Below, piece after piece: positions 52,955 to 62,818 of a DNA stretch of 64,000 nucleotides (within the stretch, counting starts at the first letter, position 1; each line of letters begins with the position of its first letter). The notes beneath the pieces were generated by a model that saw nothing but the letters and a program-made list of their open reading frames with translations, was not told the origin of the DNA and ran no database searches. The stretch spans positions 1 to 64,000 of the forward strand of contig ARYC01000062.1 of assembly GCA_000711775.1 (NCBI GenBank), written 5' to 3'. This DNA comes from Oxytricha trifallax (lineage: Eukaryota; Ciliophora; Spirotrichea; Sporadotrichida; Oxytrichidae). Made by a program: the position numbers and the translations under genes.

Positions 52955-54445
52955 TGGGTACAAGATGTACGATTTGAACATAGAGACAGAAGTAAAGATT
53001 ATGAGGTATTGGGAATCAGAGATGAAAAATGCAGAGAGGTCCCTTACAACAAGCAGATGAGCTTAAAGAGCAAGTTGAAGATCGGAAAAACAAATCCAAG
53101 CAAGAAGATGCCCGAGCCCTAGGTTCAGAGAGTCGAATTTTAAAAGCACGAGGACGGATCAACATGTATTCAAGGAGATCAGATATTCAAAAAAATCATC
53201 GACTTGACTGAGGTGAATTGCCAAGGCTTTGATAAGATCATCTATACTAAGAAAGGGTGGACTCCGATGGAAAAAAAAGGATGAAAACAATTGTCTGCTG
53301 TCCATGCACAAGATTAAAGCTAGAGAAAAGCACTTGTAAGGAAGTATGATGAGAGATAGACATCAAGCAGAAGAGGAGCTAGAGAAGAGAATCTTTGGTC
53401 GAAATGCCAGGTTGAACACGAGAGGGAGATAAACAAATGGTAATATTACGACCTAATACCAGGACACCACTTATCAGAAGAAACCTTGGAGAGTATTATA
53501 AGACGAATTGAAGAGGTGCAAATAAATTAGCAAAAGGTAAAGTACTTGACATTGCCACCGGTGGTCCTGAATGACAACGGGATACATAGGTTGGAGATAT
53601 TTATAGGAATTAATTAGGAAATTAGAGAACGGTAAGTTTGGAAAGAAACTGATGATATCGCAGGTGTGATAATAACGACAAGTTGCCAAAGTAGTGTTAA
53701 ACATTGCCAGAACTGGGAAGTACTAAAGGTCGAGAGGAAATCAGGAACCATAGAAATCTATGAGACAAGAAGAGACGTAGTGAGCTATGTAGTGTTGCAA
53801 ATACACATAGCCCAATTGAGAGAACTTGCATCAGAGATAGATGGAAATGACTTAAAAGTCAGCAAACTTGCGAGCATAATGGAAACGAATCAATTAAGAC
53901 CCAGAAGACTGCGAAATCCTGGCTACACTGATTAAAAATTATCTGGTCTAGAATTGGATGGACAACCAGCATTTCAAATTTTGCCAAAGAATGTGTAAAC
54001 ATATAAAGGTACTACCTCATTTTTAATCAGGAGATTAAATTTACTAAAATGAAGATCGGAAGATCTGAGAAAGCTATAAGCGAGAAGGAGGAAATAAGAG
54101 AAATGGAAAGGAAGAGTGAGTTAATATGAAAAGAAGCTGATGATGAGAATAAGCTCATACTACTATGATCCAATTATTGATAGATGAGACTAATTAATAT
54201 TAAGGAAAACTCCAAGAGAAAAATTCTAGTAAAAACTCTTTGAATGTGATGGGAGGTTCAGCGAGATTATCGAGGAAGGACCAGCTGAAAAAAAATATCT
54301 ATTCCCGAATAAAGTCAAGCCAAAAGCAGAGAGGAGTGAGGATAATAAAACAAAGATAGAAAATAAGGTCAAACATATAAAGGAGAGGATAAAAATGCAC
54401 CAAGCAGAATAGGAATAAAGAAGAGAAGGAAAAATCAAAAATTGA
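52955..54445 (+). CDS. Longest frame of the window: 497 codons, three internal TGAs
   Basis: One frame persists for 1491 bp. TGAs lie at 53282-53284, 54050-54052 and 54185-54187, with a final one at 54443-54445; the second segment has 255 codons with no TGA. Nineteen in-frame TAA/TAG would be Gln, fewer than this base composition would give by chance. Segment 1 includes QIFKKIIDLTEVNCQGFDK. Segment 2 is a globular-looking domain with NWEVLKVERKSGTIEIYE, loosely like the His-Trp strand of Ulp1/C48 cysteine proteases, but no catalytic His, Asp or Cys could be confirmed. The last segment is Lys/Glu-rich and helical. It could be a decaying germline gene, a transposon gene, or a gene with sense UGA. 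Its C-terminal style resembles gene A without clear homology. Confidence 0.42.
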
Positions 54446-54801
54446 TCGGGAAAGCAAATGGAACTGAAAAGAAATTGATCATCGAATCTGGAACTTTCGA
54501 ACGATAGTCCTTTTTATAATAACAATTAGTATTTAGATTAAATTTTTATTTAATAAAATATTAAAATATATCTTATAGAAGAAAAAGAAAATATTTTAAA
54601 AATAAGGTATTTGAAATATTAAAAAAATTAAAAATAGTTATAAATAAAATAATTTATAAAATAAAATTACATTAAATCACAATAAAAATAGGGATTTTGA
54701 GATTTTCAAGAAAAATAAAATATTTTAAGGAAAAAATCCAATTTTTATGAAAGTTGCGCCTTGAAGCCGAAAATCGGCTTTCCAAAATTGATCATTATTT
54801 C
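54446..54801. other. A+T-rich spacer
   Basis: No supported feature. Confidence 0.45.
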
Positions 54802-55209
54802 TCAATCCTTACGAGGTGAGAGAGCCCAAGCATCTAGTTATGTAGAGAAAAGGATTCTAACTAAGTAGACAATCAAAAGAAATGTTAGTAGAGGTGTAAA
54901 TTACCTTGACAATAGCAGTAAGACTTTGAGTACAAAAGCAATAAATTTCTATTATAAGAGGGAATTTTCATGTTCCTCTTGGACCACCTTGCCATGTGAC
55001 TTTTCGATTCCAAGTATTTTTATCGAATAAGACACGCCGTGAATAACATTTCTAGTAGTGGAATTGATGAAGAAGACTAAGTCTGAAATTTCCCGGGAAT
55101 TATTAACCATTCTTTCATTTAATAAATTTATAGAGTTTTTTATATTTATTCTGTCATTTTTCAGCTCTAAGATCCTGCATTCATAATTAATTAGATATTT
55201 ATGAAACAT
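54802..55209 (-). CDS. Unrecognised 135-codon protein, coiled-coil plus membrane segment
   Basis: True ATG at 55207-55209, then 85 codons free of all stops. A TAA-TAG pair (54952-54957) and two further TAAs are read as Gln, ending in TGA 54802-54804; there is no internal TGA. The N-terminal 70 residues are helical with heptad-like Leu/Ile spacing (NYECRILELKNDRINIKNSI). After the QQ comes a long hydrophobic stretch (FVLKVLLLLSRQFTPLLTF then LLIVYLVRILF) that could be one or two membrane helices, then a short charged tail. The gain of a sensible tail after the UAR codons supports the code. Family unknown; a tail-anchored or SNARE-like layout is possible but unproven. Confidence 0.42.
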
Positions 55210-55864
55210 TTAAGGCAGCATTTTATTAAATTTCTATGTTCTTATTTAATAAAATGGATCTTTACAATATTTGCAATAAATTAATCTTTTTAATCTAATT
55301 ATATACTATTTTATGCTTCGATTTTCCAGTTCTTTTAAAATATTACTATTATCAAATTTTATTTACTTGTATTCATTCAAATTTTTAAAAGTACCTATTC
55401 TATCAATTAATAATATGATTTTAAAAAGTATGAAAACTATTACACCACATCTTAATATTGCCTTATATTGAATGAGGAAATCATTTTTAATCACAATCGT
55501 CTATAAAATAAATTGTTATTATAGTAAGTGAATTATAATATAAATTAATCATGAAAATTTAATATAGTTTCATTGGAAGTTTGTTGAAAGAGAATATATA
55601 ATTGATTAGTGATGAAACTGCTGTCTAGAAGCTATTCAATAAATGTCTTAGTAACTTAAAAAGAACAAGAATAAATACAATATTTATCTCTACAAAATCT
55701 CATCATTGTTATCGTGAGAATCAGGAATTTTATGCTTATATTATTCGTAAGATTGATAGTTAATAATTAATGGGCAAGCTCAAGATTTAAATTTATTATA
55801 TTCTTTGTTTAATACTAAAATCAAACCATCAATATTAGTCGTAACGTAGATGTATCTGATGTGA
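55210..55864. other. A+T-rich spacer
   Basis: No supported feature. Confidence 0.5.
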
Positions 55865-56440
55865 GTTGACGTGGCAAGTCATGAATAAAAAATTCTTCGA
55901 AAATCACCTCGCCCCATTCCATTTCATTCTGTTACCGTGTTGCATACGCGATAAGAGCCTAGTGAACTAGGATTATCCCTCGCAGAGCTCGCAGAAATCT
56001 GCTTCCTGTTGACAATTAAAGGGAGGATTGTTAAAACTCTTACTAGGTTCAGCCGTTTCAAAGAAAGTAATCTTAATCCTTTGGCTGTGGAGGCCTCATT
56101 AATCCGAGCTAGTGTGGGAAGAAAATTATTATCGTTGGCTTCTATGATTTTTATTATCTCACTTTTGAAGGCTGAGCACCACCTCCATCCTACTACCTAA
56201 TACCTAGGAAGCTGAACTCACGCCAGGTAGCTCATCTATGCAGGGAAATCTTTATGTCTGAAGCCTCATGGAGTATAAAACCTGACAGATTGAACCCGCC
56301 GATTGGCCCCTAATGCGCTGTATCCAGCAACATCTTTCATACCCTCAGCAGGTTTTAGCATTGTAGAAAACTTCATTATAAAGTCCTATGTGAGATTGGT
56401 AGATCACCCAGCAATCAACTTTCTTATTTAATATATATGA
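55865..56440 (+). CDS. Unrecognised 191-codon frame with two TGAs
   Basis: Opens after TGA 55862-55864 and ends at TGA 56438-56440, 192 codons in frame. Internal TGAs are at 56213-56215 and 56291-56293; the first 116 codons have none, and 56009-56200 is free of all stops. The peptide has LGLSLAELAEICFLLTIKGR, a basic stretch, LSLASMIFIISLLK (possible short membrane or amphipathic segment) and, after the TGAs, PATSFIPSAGFSIVENFIIK. The island is distinctly richer in G+C. No ATG is positioned at the left edge. Family unknown. Confidence 0.35.
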
Positions 56441-57142
56441 TTGATAGTTAAAAATAAATAGGATTGAAATAACTTATAAATCATAACAAGTGTCCTACAG
56501 AACATATACTCAGCATTTTACATCAGAATCACTATTCTTTATAATTTAAATTTGCTGTAAATTATATATTTATATTAATAAGTTGCTTTAAATTATTTAT
56601 ATTTTACTTTGAAATTTATGAATGTTAATATAAATTTTATAATATTTATGACTAATGTTAATATTGGTATTTTATGAAAAATTGCAAATTAAAACTTTTA
56701 AGTCCTGCCAAATTAAACTTTGCAATAAACAGCTGCTATAAGATACCAAGTACTTCAATAGAGACCATATTTCCCATCATTTTTATTTCTCAATGAGAAA
56801 ACTTATTAATAAAATATGTAATGCTTGTTTTATATCAACATAAAGTAGTTATTCATTTATGAAATTACCCATCTATATTTATATCATTATTAGTAAATTA
56901 GTATTTTATTAGTTGCATTATAATTGCATCTCACTTTAGCATTTAAATTGTTCATTATCACTATAATTATATATGAATTCACAAAGAATTAAGAAATTTT
57001 CTATTATTTGATCGGTATATTCCAGTTTAGTTATAAAAATATGAAAATTAAACTTAATTTAGTTCTAAATGAAAGTTAATTGATGCTCCGTAATTATTCA
57101 TAGTTATTTATCTTTACTCTTTATATATCTAATAGTCTATAG

Positions 57143-57457
57143 ATGTATGAATTTGAATTTTGCTTTGATAAATCATTATTTAAATTAGATAAGAACAAGG
57201 AGTGCTTCAAGTAAAGGATACATAAACGAATGGAGTGAAACGGGCTTTATTGGAGAGCAATAAATATCATGGCAGAAAAATATTCCAATTTATCACAGCA
57301 CCTATAGTCGATCTGTTGTATTGGCAAAGAGACATTAAGAAGTACGAGCTATATTGCATCAACAATTAATGATTCTGGTGACTTTAGACTGGACTATATC
57401 AAAATAAGGTAAGGTTAAAGTACTTTTGAATTCAATAATAATTTTGCATAGTGTTGA
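57143..57457 (+). CDS. Unrecognised 104-codon frame from ATG, one TGA
   Basis: ATG 57143-57145 opens a frame ending at TGA 57455-57457, with one TGA at codon 32 (57236-57238). The product begins MYEFEFCFDKSLFKLDK and contains NIMAEKYSNLSQHLQSICC. Around 57410 the sequence ataaggtaagg resembles a 5' splice site, so the exon may end there rather than at the TGA. Under the standard code the frame breaks repeatedly. Family unknown. Confidence 0.33.
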
Positions 57458-58440
57458 ATTCAAATTTATGGGACTTAGCTCAGCTTGGGGGTTATCAAGT
57501 CAGTACAGAATTTAGATTTATTCTTCTTCTATGTTAGTTAGCTGACTTTTTATTCTTTTTCTCTTAGAAACAATTGCCTTTAGCTATTCCTGCTCAATGG
57601 GTATGATTGTCATTAACGCTTGCAGAATTGAACTTTCATTAACAGCAGTGAGAATCAAATCAGTAGGCCTGCAATATTTTACAGCTGAACCCAGAATATG
57701 TTAGTGAGAAATCGAAAACATACCGTTACTGTGAACACATGGGGTCAATGGAGATGAACTTCAAGTATCTGAAAGTGCTATCGTATAGATCAATTCCCTT
57801 TCAAACATTTCTTGGATTAATTTTCAAGTCGGTATTATATTTGGATTGACTTTAGAACACAGTTCTTACCTATTTCGAGATATTAATGAGAAGAGATTGC
57901 TTTTTTGGGACTTTTTATTTTAAATCATGGTAGCTTACTGATTTTCTGATTGAAGTTGGCCAAACTCTATATAAGACGCCAATTAGCTATTTCAGTCCCA
58001 TGATAGTATCATCTCAAGCCTAAAAATCTTATAGGACACCATTTCTTGCTTAGTATTTGTTGCCAATAGATAGAATGGAGTTTAATCATATTGATATTTG
58101 TGGTTAGTTTTAACATTTAGAAATAGGAGAGAGTCTTAAAACTCTTCAAGGGGGCTTGTATTCTTCGTTAATACATTCACTATACGTCTTTGTCGTCAAT
58201 AGAGATTTTTTTTATATTATTATTGGTATTCAGATGTGCTTTTACTGGAGCTAAAATTCTGTCGTCTTTATCCTAACATTTGTCATTAAAAATTAACATA
58301 TTCAAACATCCAAAGGACAATTTTTGCTACTATTACTACAGTCGCTTTCACTGCTATAGCTATCTTAACCTTTTGTATCTTTCATCTTTGCTTCTACTTA
58401 TCTAGCCCAATTTCTTTGAAGTTGTTTTGTTAATTTATTA
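57458..58440. other. Coding-like island without a secure frame
   Basis: Base composition between about 57450 and 58400 is intermediate, and several plus-strand frames are open for 40-70 codons between TGAs. I could not choose among them or recognise a family. It may be the continuation of the frame starting at 57143. Confidence 0.3.
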
Positions 58441-59117
58441 TAAATATTATTCTATTTTTAATTCATACATTTATAAACAATGAAATTGCACATTTATTGA
58501 ACAGAGGAATTATATTAATAACACTCAATCGTTTTATCTTTAAATTCAACAATTTAACTGAAATATAAACTTGAATATTTAATTGAGCTTTATTCAGTGC
58601 TTTATTCTTTATATATCTGCATTATATTTCTTTTTAATTGGTATTATGAGGTTTTTTATATTATATTTATTATTTATTATATTTTACCTATCATTTTATC
58701 GTAGATCTGAATATATTTATTGAATATTATTCCTCTACACTATCCTAAATCTAACGAACTTAAACACAATAAACATTTTTAAATTTACAATAATAATGAT
58801 TTAGTAGTAATAAGTTTCCACAAAAGATGGCAGAGCTCCACATTCATTGAACTTTGCTAGTAATATTTCAGCATGTAGTGCAAAATTAAGCCATTGATGA
58901 GTATATACACAGATCTATCATAGAATCGGAAAGAAATGGACTAAGTAGGTGCTATATTGCTGGTAAAATGATCAAATTTATGTAATAGATTGCAATACTA
59001 TTCATGCTTAAGCTATTTCATTACAACAATAGGTATTCATTTATAATATCATTAATAGTAATTATATATTATCTGCTAAGTACAGTAAACTTAATAGTTA
59101 ATTATTTTTATTCAACT

Positions 59118-59438
59118 GTCTAGGCCTTGTTCAGGCCATCTTCATAGAAATCAAGCCGAGTGATAATCTAACAAGTGAATCTTTAAGCACTCAACTCAGA
59201 TAGGCTTGATTCAATTAAGGGAAATGGCGAGAACTGTTACGGTGTAAACGACAGACTTGCAGAAGAGGAAAGGAAAGCTTAGTGCAAGGACTTGTACTCA
59301 GATATCAACCGCTTCTTTAAAATATGTCTTGATTTAATTCAGATATATCTTTTCTACTATTAGGTTTAAGAAATATTAATATAGATAAATATAATAAATT
59401 ATGTTGACATTGACTAGTGCTTATTTAGTTAGGATTGA
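59118..59438 (+). CDS. Unrecognised 106-codon frame ending in TGA
   Basis: No TGA between 59118 and 59436-59438. The island from about 59130 to 59330 is G+C-richer and contains NGENCYGVNDRLAEEERKAQ, then a helical Leu/Ile/Phe-rich end. TAA/TAG would be Gln. The right-hand 30 codons are A+T-rich and may be beyond the true end. Family unknown. Confidence 0.3.
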
Positions 59439-59665
59439 GCGTGGACTTCAAGTATTGCAATTAGCCAAATCATCTTGAAATAGATTATCAGCTACAAGTG
59501 CATTTTATCATTACAATCCGCTTTTAATCGATATTCAAATGAAATTGAGTATGATTACGATTGTTTACTGTCAGCAAAAAGCATAATTTGTATGTATAAA
59601 ATCTATTTAAGAGTTACTGTGTTCTTTTATAATGATCACAGCTGATATAAAATAAGGAAATTAGA

Positions 59666-59848
59666 GTAGTTTCTAAGTTATTTGAAGTGTCTGAGATAGA
59701 ATGCGTCATGTGTGGGGTAAAACAGACTCATCTGACAGACTTCTACATCTTCATTAATTCATATTTCAATTAAGTGTTTAATTTCTACTATATCTTCAAC
59801 AATATAAGTAAATATTAAATAGCTAAACTTAATTAATAAAACTTATGA
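59666..59848 (+). CDS. Unrecognised short frame with a CxxC motif
   Basis: 37 codons free of all stops (VVSKLFEVSEIECVMCGVKQ and following), then UAR codons and TGA 59846-59848. A Cys-Val-Met-Cys pair could be half of a zinc site. Too short to assign. Confidence 0.25.
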
Positions 59849-60120
59849 TAAGAGAGTAAATTGTACAAATTAAATTTGATTTTATAAGCTGATAAATTAA
59901 ATGTAAATTTAATTATTATTATTATTATAGGGGTTTAATGGCTTTTCCTTTTAATCAATAAGTAATAAAAAATATATAGGCCTGATATCAATAATTGTCA
60001 GTTACCTAATTATAACAACTAGTATTTAATTCTTTTAATATTATTAATCAAAGATATTATGTATTCCTAAATTCCATTAATGGTGAAAGTAGTGTATTAG
60101 ATTACATACCATTAATATTA

Positions 60121-60810
60121 GTTAAAGAAGAGAATATCAGTCAATCTCCAGTGCAGCTACCACAATTTAAGGCTAAGGAGGAGAGTACTTAGCATGCCAC
60201 AGTATATGGATGAAAAAATGTTGAAATTTAGATACACACTCCCTTAACAGTGACCTCATCACATGCATCAACATCACTTGGTTGCCAAAGAGCATCAATG
60301 GCTATGTATAGGCCAAAAACCTTTTACCATATCTAGCAATACCAACGATATTTTTGACTCTTTGAGCAGTTTGGGCAGGTGCTTATGTATCTTAAGTAGC
60401 ACTTTGCGTATTATGGGTTATAGAATCATGTTGTCCCTAATTAATTCGAGCAAAAACTGTAAGCATAAGCTAAAAAACTGAAAGAGGTATAGTGAGAGAA
60501 AGTCTTGTATTAGCTGCTACCTAAACACACATCAGCTTCGACTATATTGGCATGTGAGTTCGCTTCTTTAATGGCGAAAAGACATATTGGAGCTTAAAGT
60601 ACAAGTGTGGATTGTAAACTCATTAGTTTAAAAGCTTGCGAGAGCAGCTTGCAATGTAGACTGCTCTAGAATACCCCTTCCTACTTATTCGGATGTGAAC
60701 TGGGCCATCATTAAAACAATATATAGATAAGGAGAATCCAAGAGCTCACCCTAAACTTTAGCATAAGAAAAGCAGTTGTGCAAGAGTGGAAAAGGACATC
60801 AGCTTAATGA
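60121..60810 (+). CDS. Unrecognised 229-codon frame with three TGAs
   Basis: One frame holds for 690 bp to TGA 60808-60810, with internal TGAs at codons 31, 79 and 125. It contains numerous UAR codons, several beside CAA/CAG, giving a Gln-rich, His/Tyr-containing middle (KTFYHIQQYQ, LFEQFGQVLMYLKQHF), then ILACEFASLMAKRHIGAQ. The island is clearly G+C-richer than its flanks. An alternative frame at 60263-60481 is stop-free for 72 codons in the standard code and cannot be excluded. Family unknown. Confidence 0.33.
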
Positions 60811-62248
60811 ATTTTCAGATTCAACACTTTTTATCTTTAATCCATACCTTAAACCATCATTACTGTAATGTATATATATATCACTTGGGGAAGGCCCAAG
60901 ACTTTTTCGAAATAATGATCATACATTATATAGGCCTCATCTGCACTTTACTCAATTAAAAGTTTACCGTAAAATATTACCACGCTGCGTGGAATATCAA
61001 AAATGTTAAAGGCAAAATTCCAAAGACTAAATTTAAAGATTAATCAGGACAAGTCGCCAGAGATTCAGAGATCTAAAGATTAAGAACAGGATCATGATGA
61101 CGTTGAGATAAACTGTTATTATAGACCCTAAATCAGAAATTAAGATGGCCAGGATAATGCCAATGATGCCAACAAGAAAAAAAGATATGGAAATGTAAAT
61201 TCAACACTATAATTATTATATAAATATATCTTAGTTGGGAACAAACAAGTTCGTGATTTAATTGTATATTATTTATTATTTTGAACTAGTTTATAAAATC
61301 ATGGAGAAATACAAATATAATACGTTTGGCAATTAAAAACAGAAGATAAATACTCTTTTGAAATCGAATTATCCATCCTATAGTTGAACTTAGACTAATG
61401 ATAAGATTATGTGAGGGCATTTAATATTTGATGGTAATCGAAGATTAAATAATGAGAATGGAGTAATTTTACATTTATCACTTTAATAGACTTGTTGTAA
61501 TTAAAGCACTCAATTTAAATATTAGGTTTTTTATTTTACTTTATTTCACATTCTTTTAGCTATATTAATACCAACTGATTAAGCTATTTGTTCTTTGTAT
61601 CCTCTATTTCAATTGAAGAAATTATGAATTAACTTTCAATATTGTAATCCTATACACTTTCAATGTGAAATAATTGCCTACTTAGATTGAAGTAGTATGA
61701 AATAATGGAAAATTATTTATTAATTATAAAGTAAATATTTCAGTAAGGAGAACAACTTCATTAAAAATTGAGACTTGATGCAGTACTATTTCTTTAAACA
61801 TCTTTATTGGTTAGTTGCAAATCGCTTTCAACTTACTAATGCATTTAATGAGGATTGATTGGGATAAAATGAAAGAGCTTTGTCTAAGAAGTTGCTGAGA
61901 GCTTATCCAGTCGTTATTGACTCACGGTAATGAATTAAATTAACCAAATTAAAGATTGATAAATAGTATAAATAAATATTTTAATGAGATATTACTAACT
62001 AGACATCTAACAACATTTTATTAATTATCTTTGATTTTAATATGTCAAGGTGCACGCAATTGAATCTACTAAGACTAACTAGGCTGTGGATATCTCCAAG
62101 CGCTCGTTTAGGTTTCTACAACTATCAGATGTTTTTTATACAGATCTATGAGTTTAACAATCAAATCACTAAACTATCAGCATTACTTAATCGCATTATT
62201 ATTCCTATATTTTATTTATGTTTGTTGAACAATACCTTAATTCTTGGT
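60811..62248. other. Mixed spacer
   Basis: A patch at about 61000-61200 (+) contains a basic, Met-rich coding-like frame (SEIKMARIMPMMPTRKK) too short to support. The remainder is A+T-rich without features. A 112-codon hydrophobic plus-strand frame at 62042-62380 is treated as a shadow of the minus-strand frame. Confidence 0.4.
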
Positions 62249-62436
62249 TCAAATCGAATCTTGTTGAATGCCTCTTTCTTTCTCATTCTGTGCCTTCTCT
62301 TCATTCTCTTCCACAGCTTTGTCTTTGTTGTCATTATACTTAGTCTAAAAGGTTTGGGTTTAGTGATTGAAACCATTTAAAATTTTCATTTACTTACCAA
62401 TTAATGTAAAGTCAAAATAACTTTTAATAAATTACC

Positions 62437-62498
<62 letters not shown>

Positions 62499-62815
62499 AT
62501 CTTGTCTTAAAAACGTGTTAATACAGGTATGTAATTCAATCTGATTGTTTTTATCACTCTAAGATGGATGGTAACAGCCACCTAGCTTATCATAATCAAG
62601 TAAAGTTTTAAATTGATTACAATAAGCACTCTGAATGTATATTATGCAAGATATCTTATTGAGAGTAGTCTTGTTATTTCACCAATCTCCTTCGTATTTG
62701 CCAACACAGTCCCTAGTATGCACTTCTTCACCTTGTCTTCTTTCTTCTTTGTGAGGCTTCCTCCTAACTCATTCTTAGCTCTATTAGGGCAAGTATGATC
62801 ACTTTTATACACAAT
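62249..62815 (-). CDS. Unrecognised 188-codon TGA-free frame spanning a microsatellite
   Basis: Between TGA 62816-62818 and TGA 62249-62251 one minus-strand frame has no TGA at all. The first 57 codons are free of every stop and read as a normal soluble protein (NELGGSLTKKKEDKVKK, GTVLANTKEIGEITRLL). The frame then crosses an AAT microsatellite as about nineteen TTA (Leu) codons and emerges in a Gln/Glu/Lys-rich segment (KDKAVEENEEKAQNEKE). Either the Leu run is really translated, or the microsatellite lies in an intron or germline-only insert and the frame match is luck. Family unknown. Confidence 0.4.
62438..62494. repeat. AAT/TTA microsatellite, about 19 units
   Basis: Perfect trinucleotide run. 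Its length keeps the minus-strand reading frame on both sides in register. Confidence 0.95.
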
Positions 62816-62818
62816 TCA

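Noticed and set aside
53285..54052. Ulp1/C48 protease assignment
   Set aside because: Only one strand resembles the family; the catalytic His, Asp/Asn, Gln and Cys could not be placed.
62042..62380. 112-codon hydrophobic plus-strand frame, the longest under the standard code
   Set aside because: It lies antisense to a charged, purine-rich minus-strand frame; hydrophobic complements of Lys/Glu-rich coding strands are a typical shadow.
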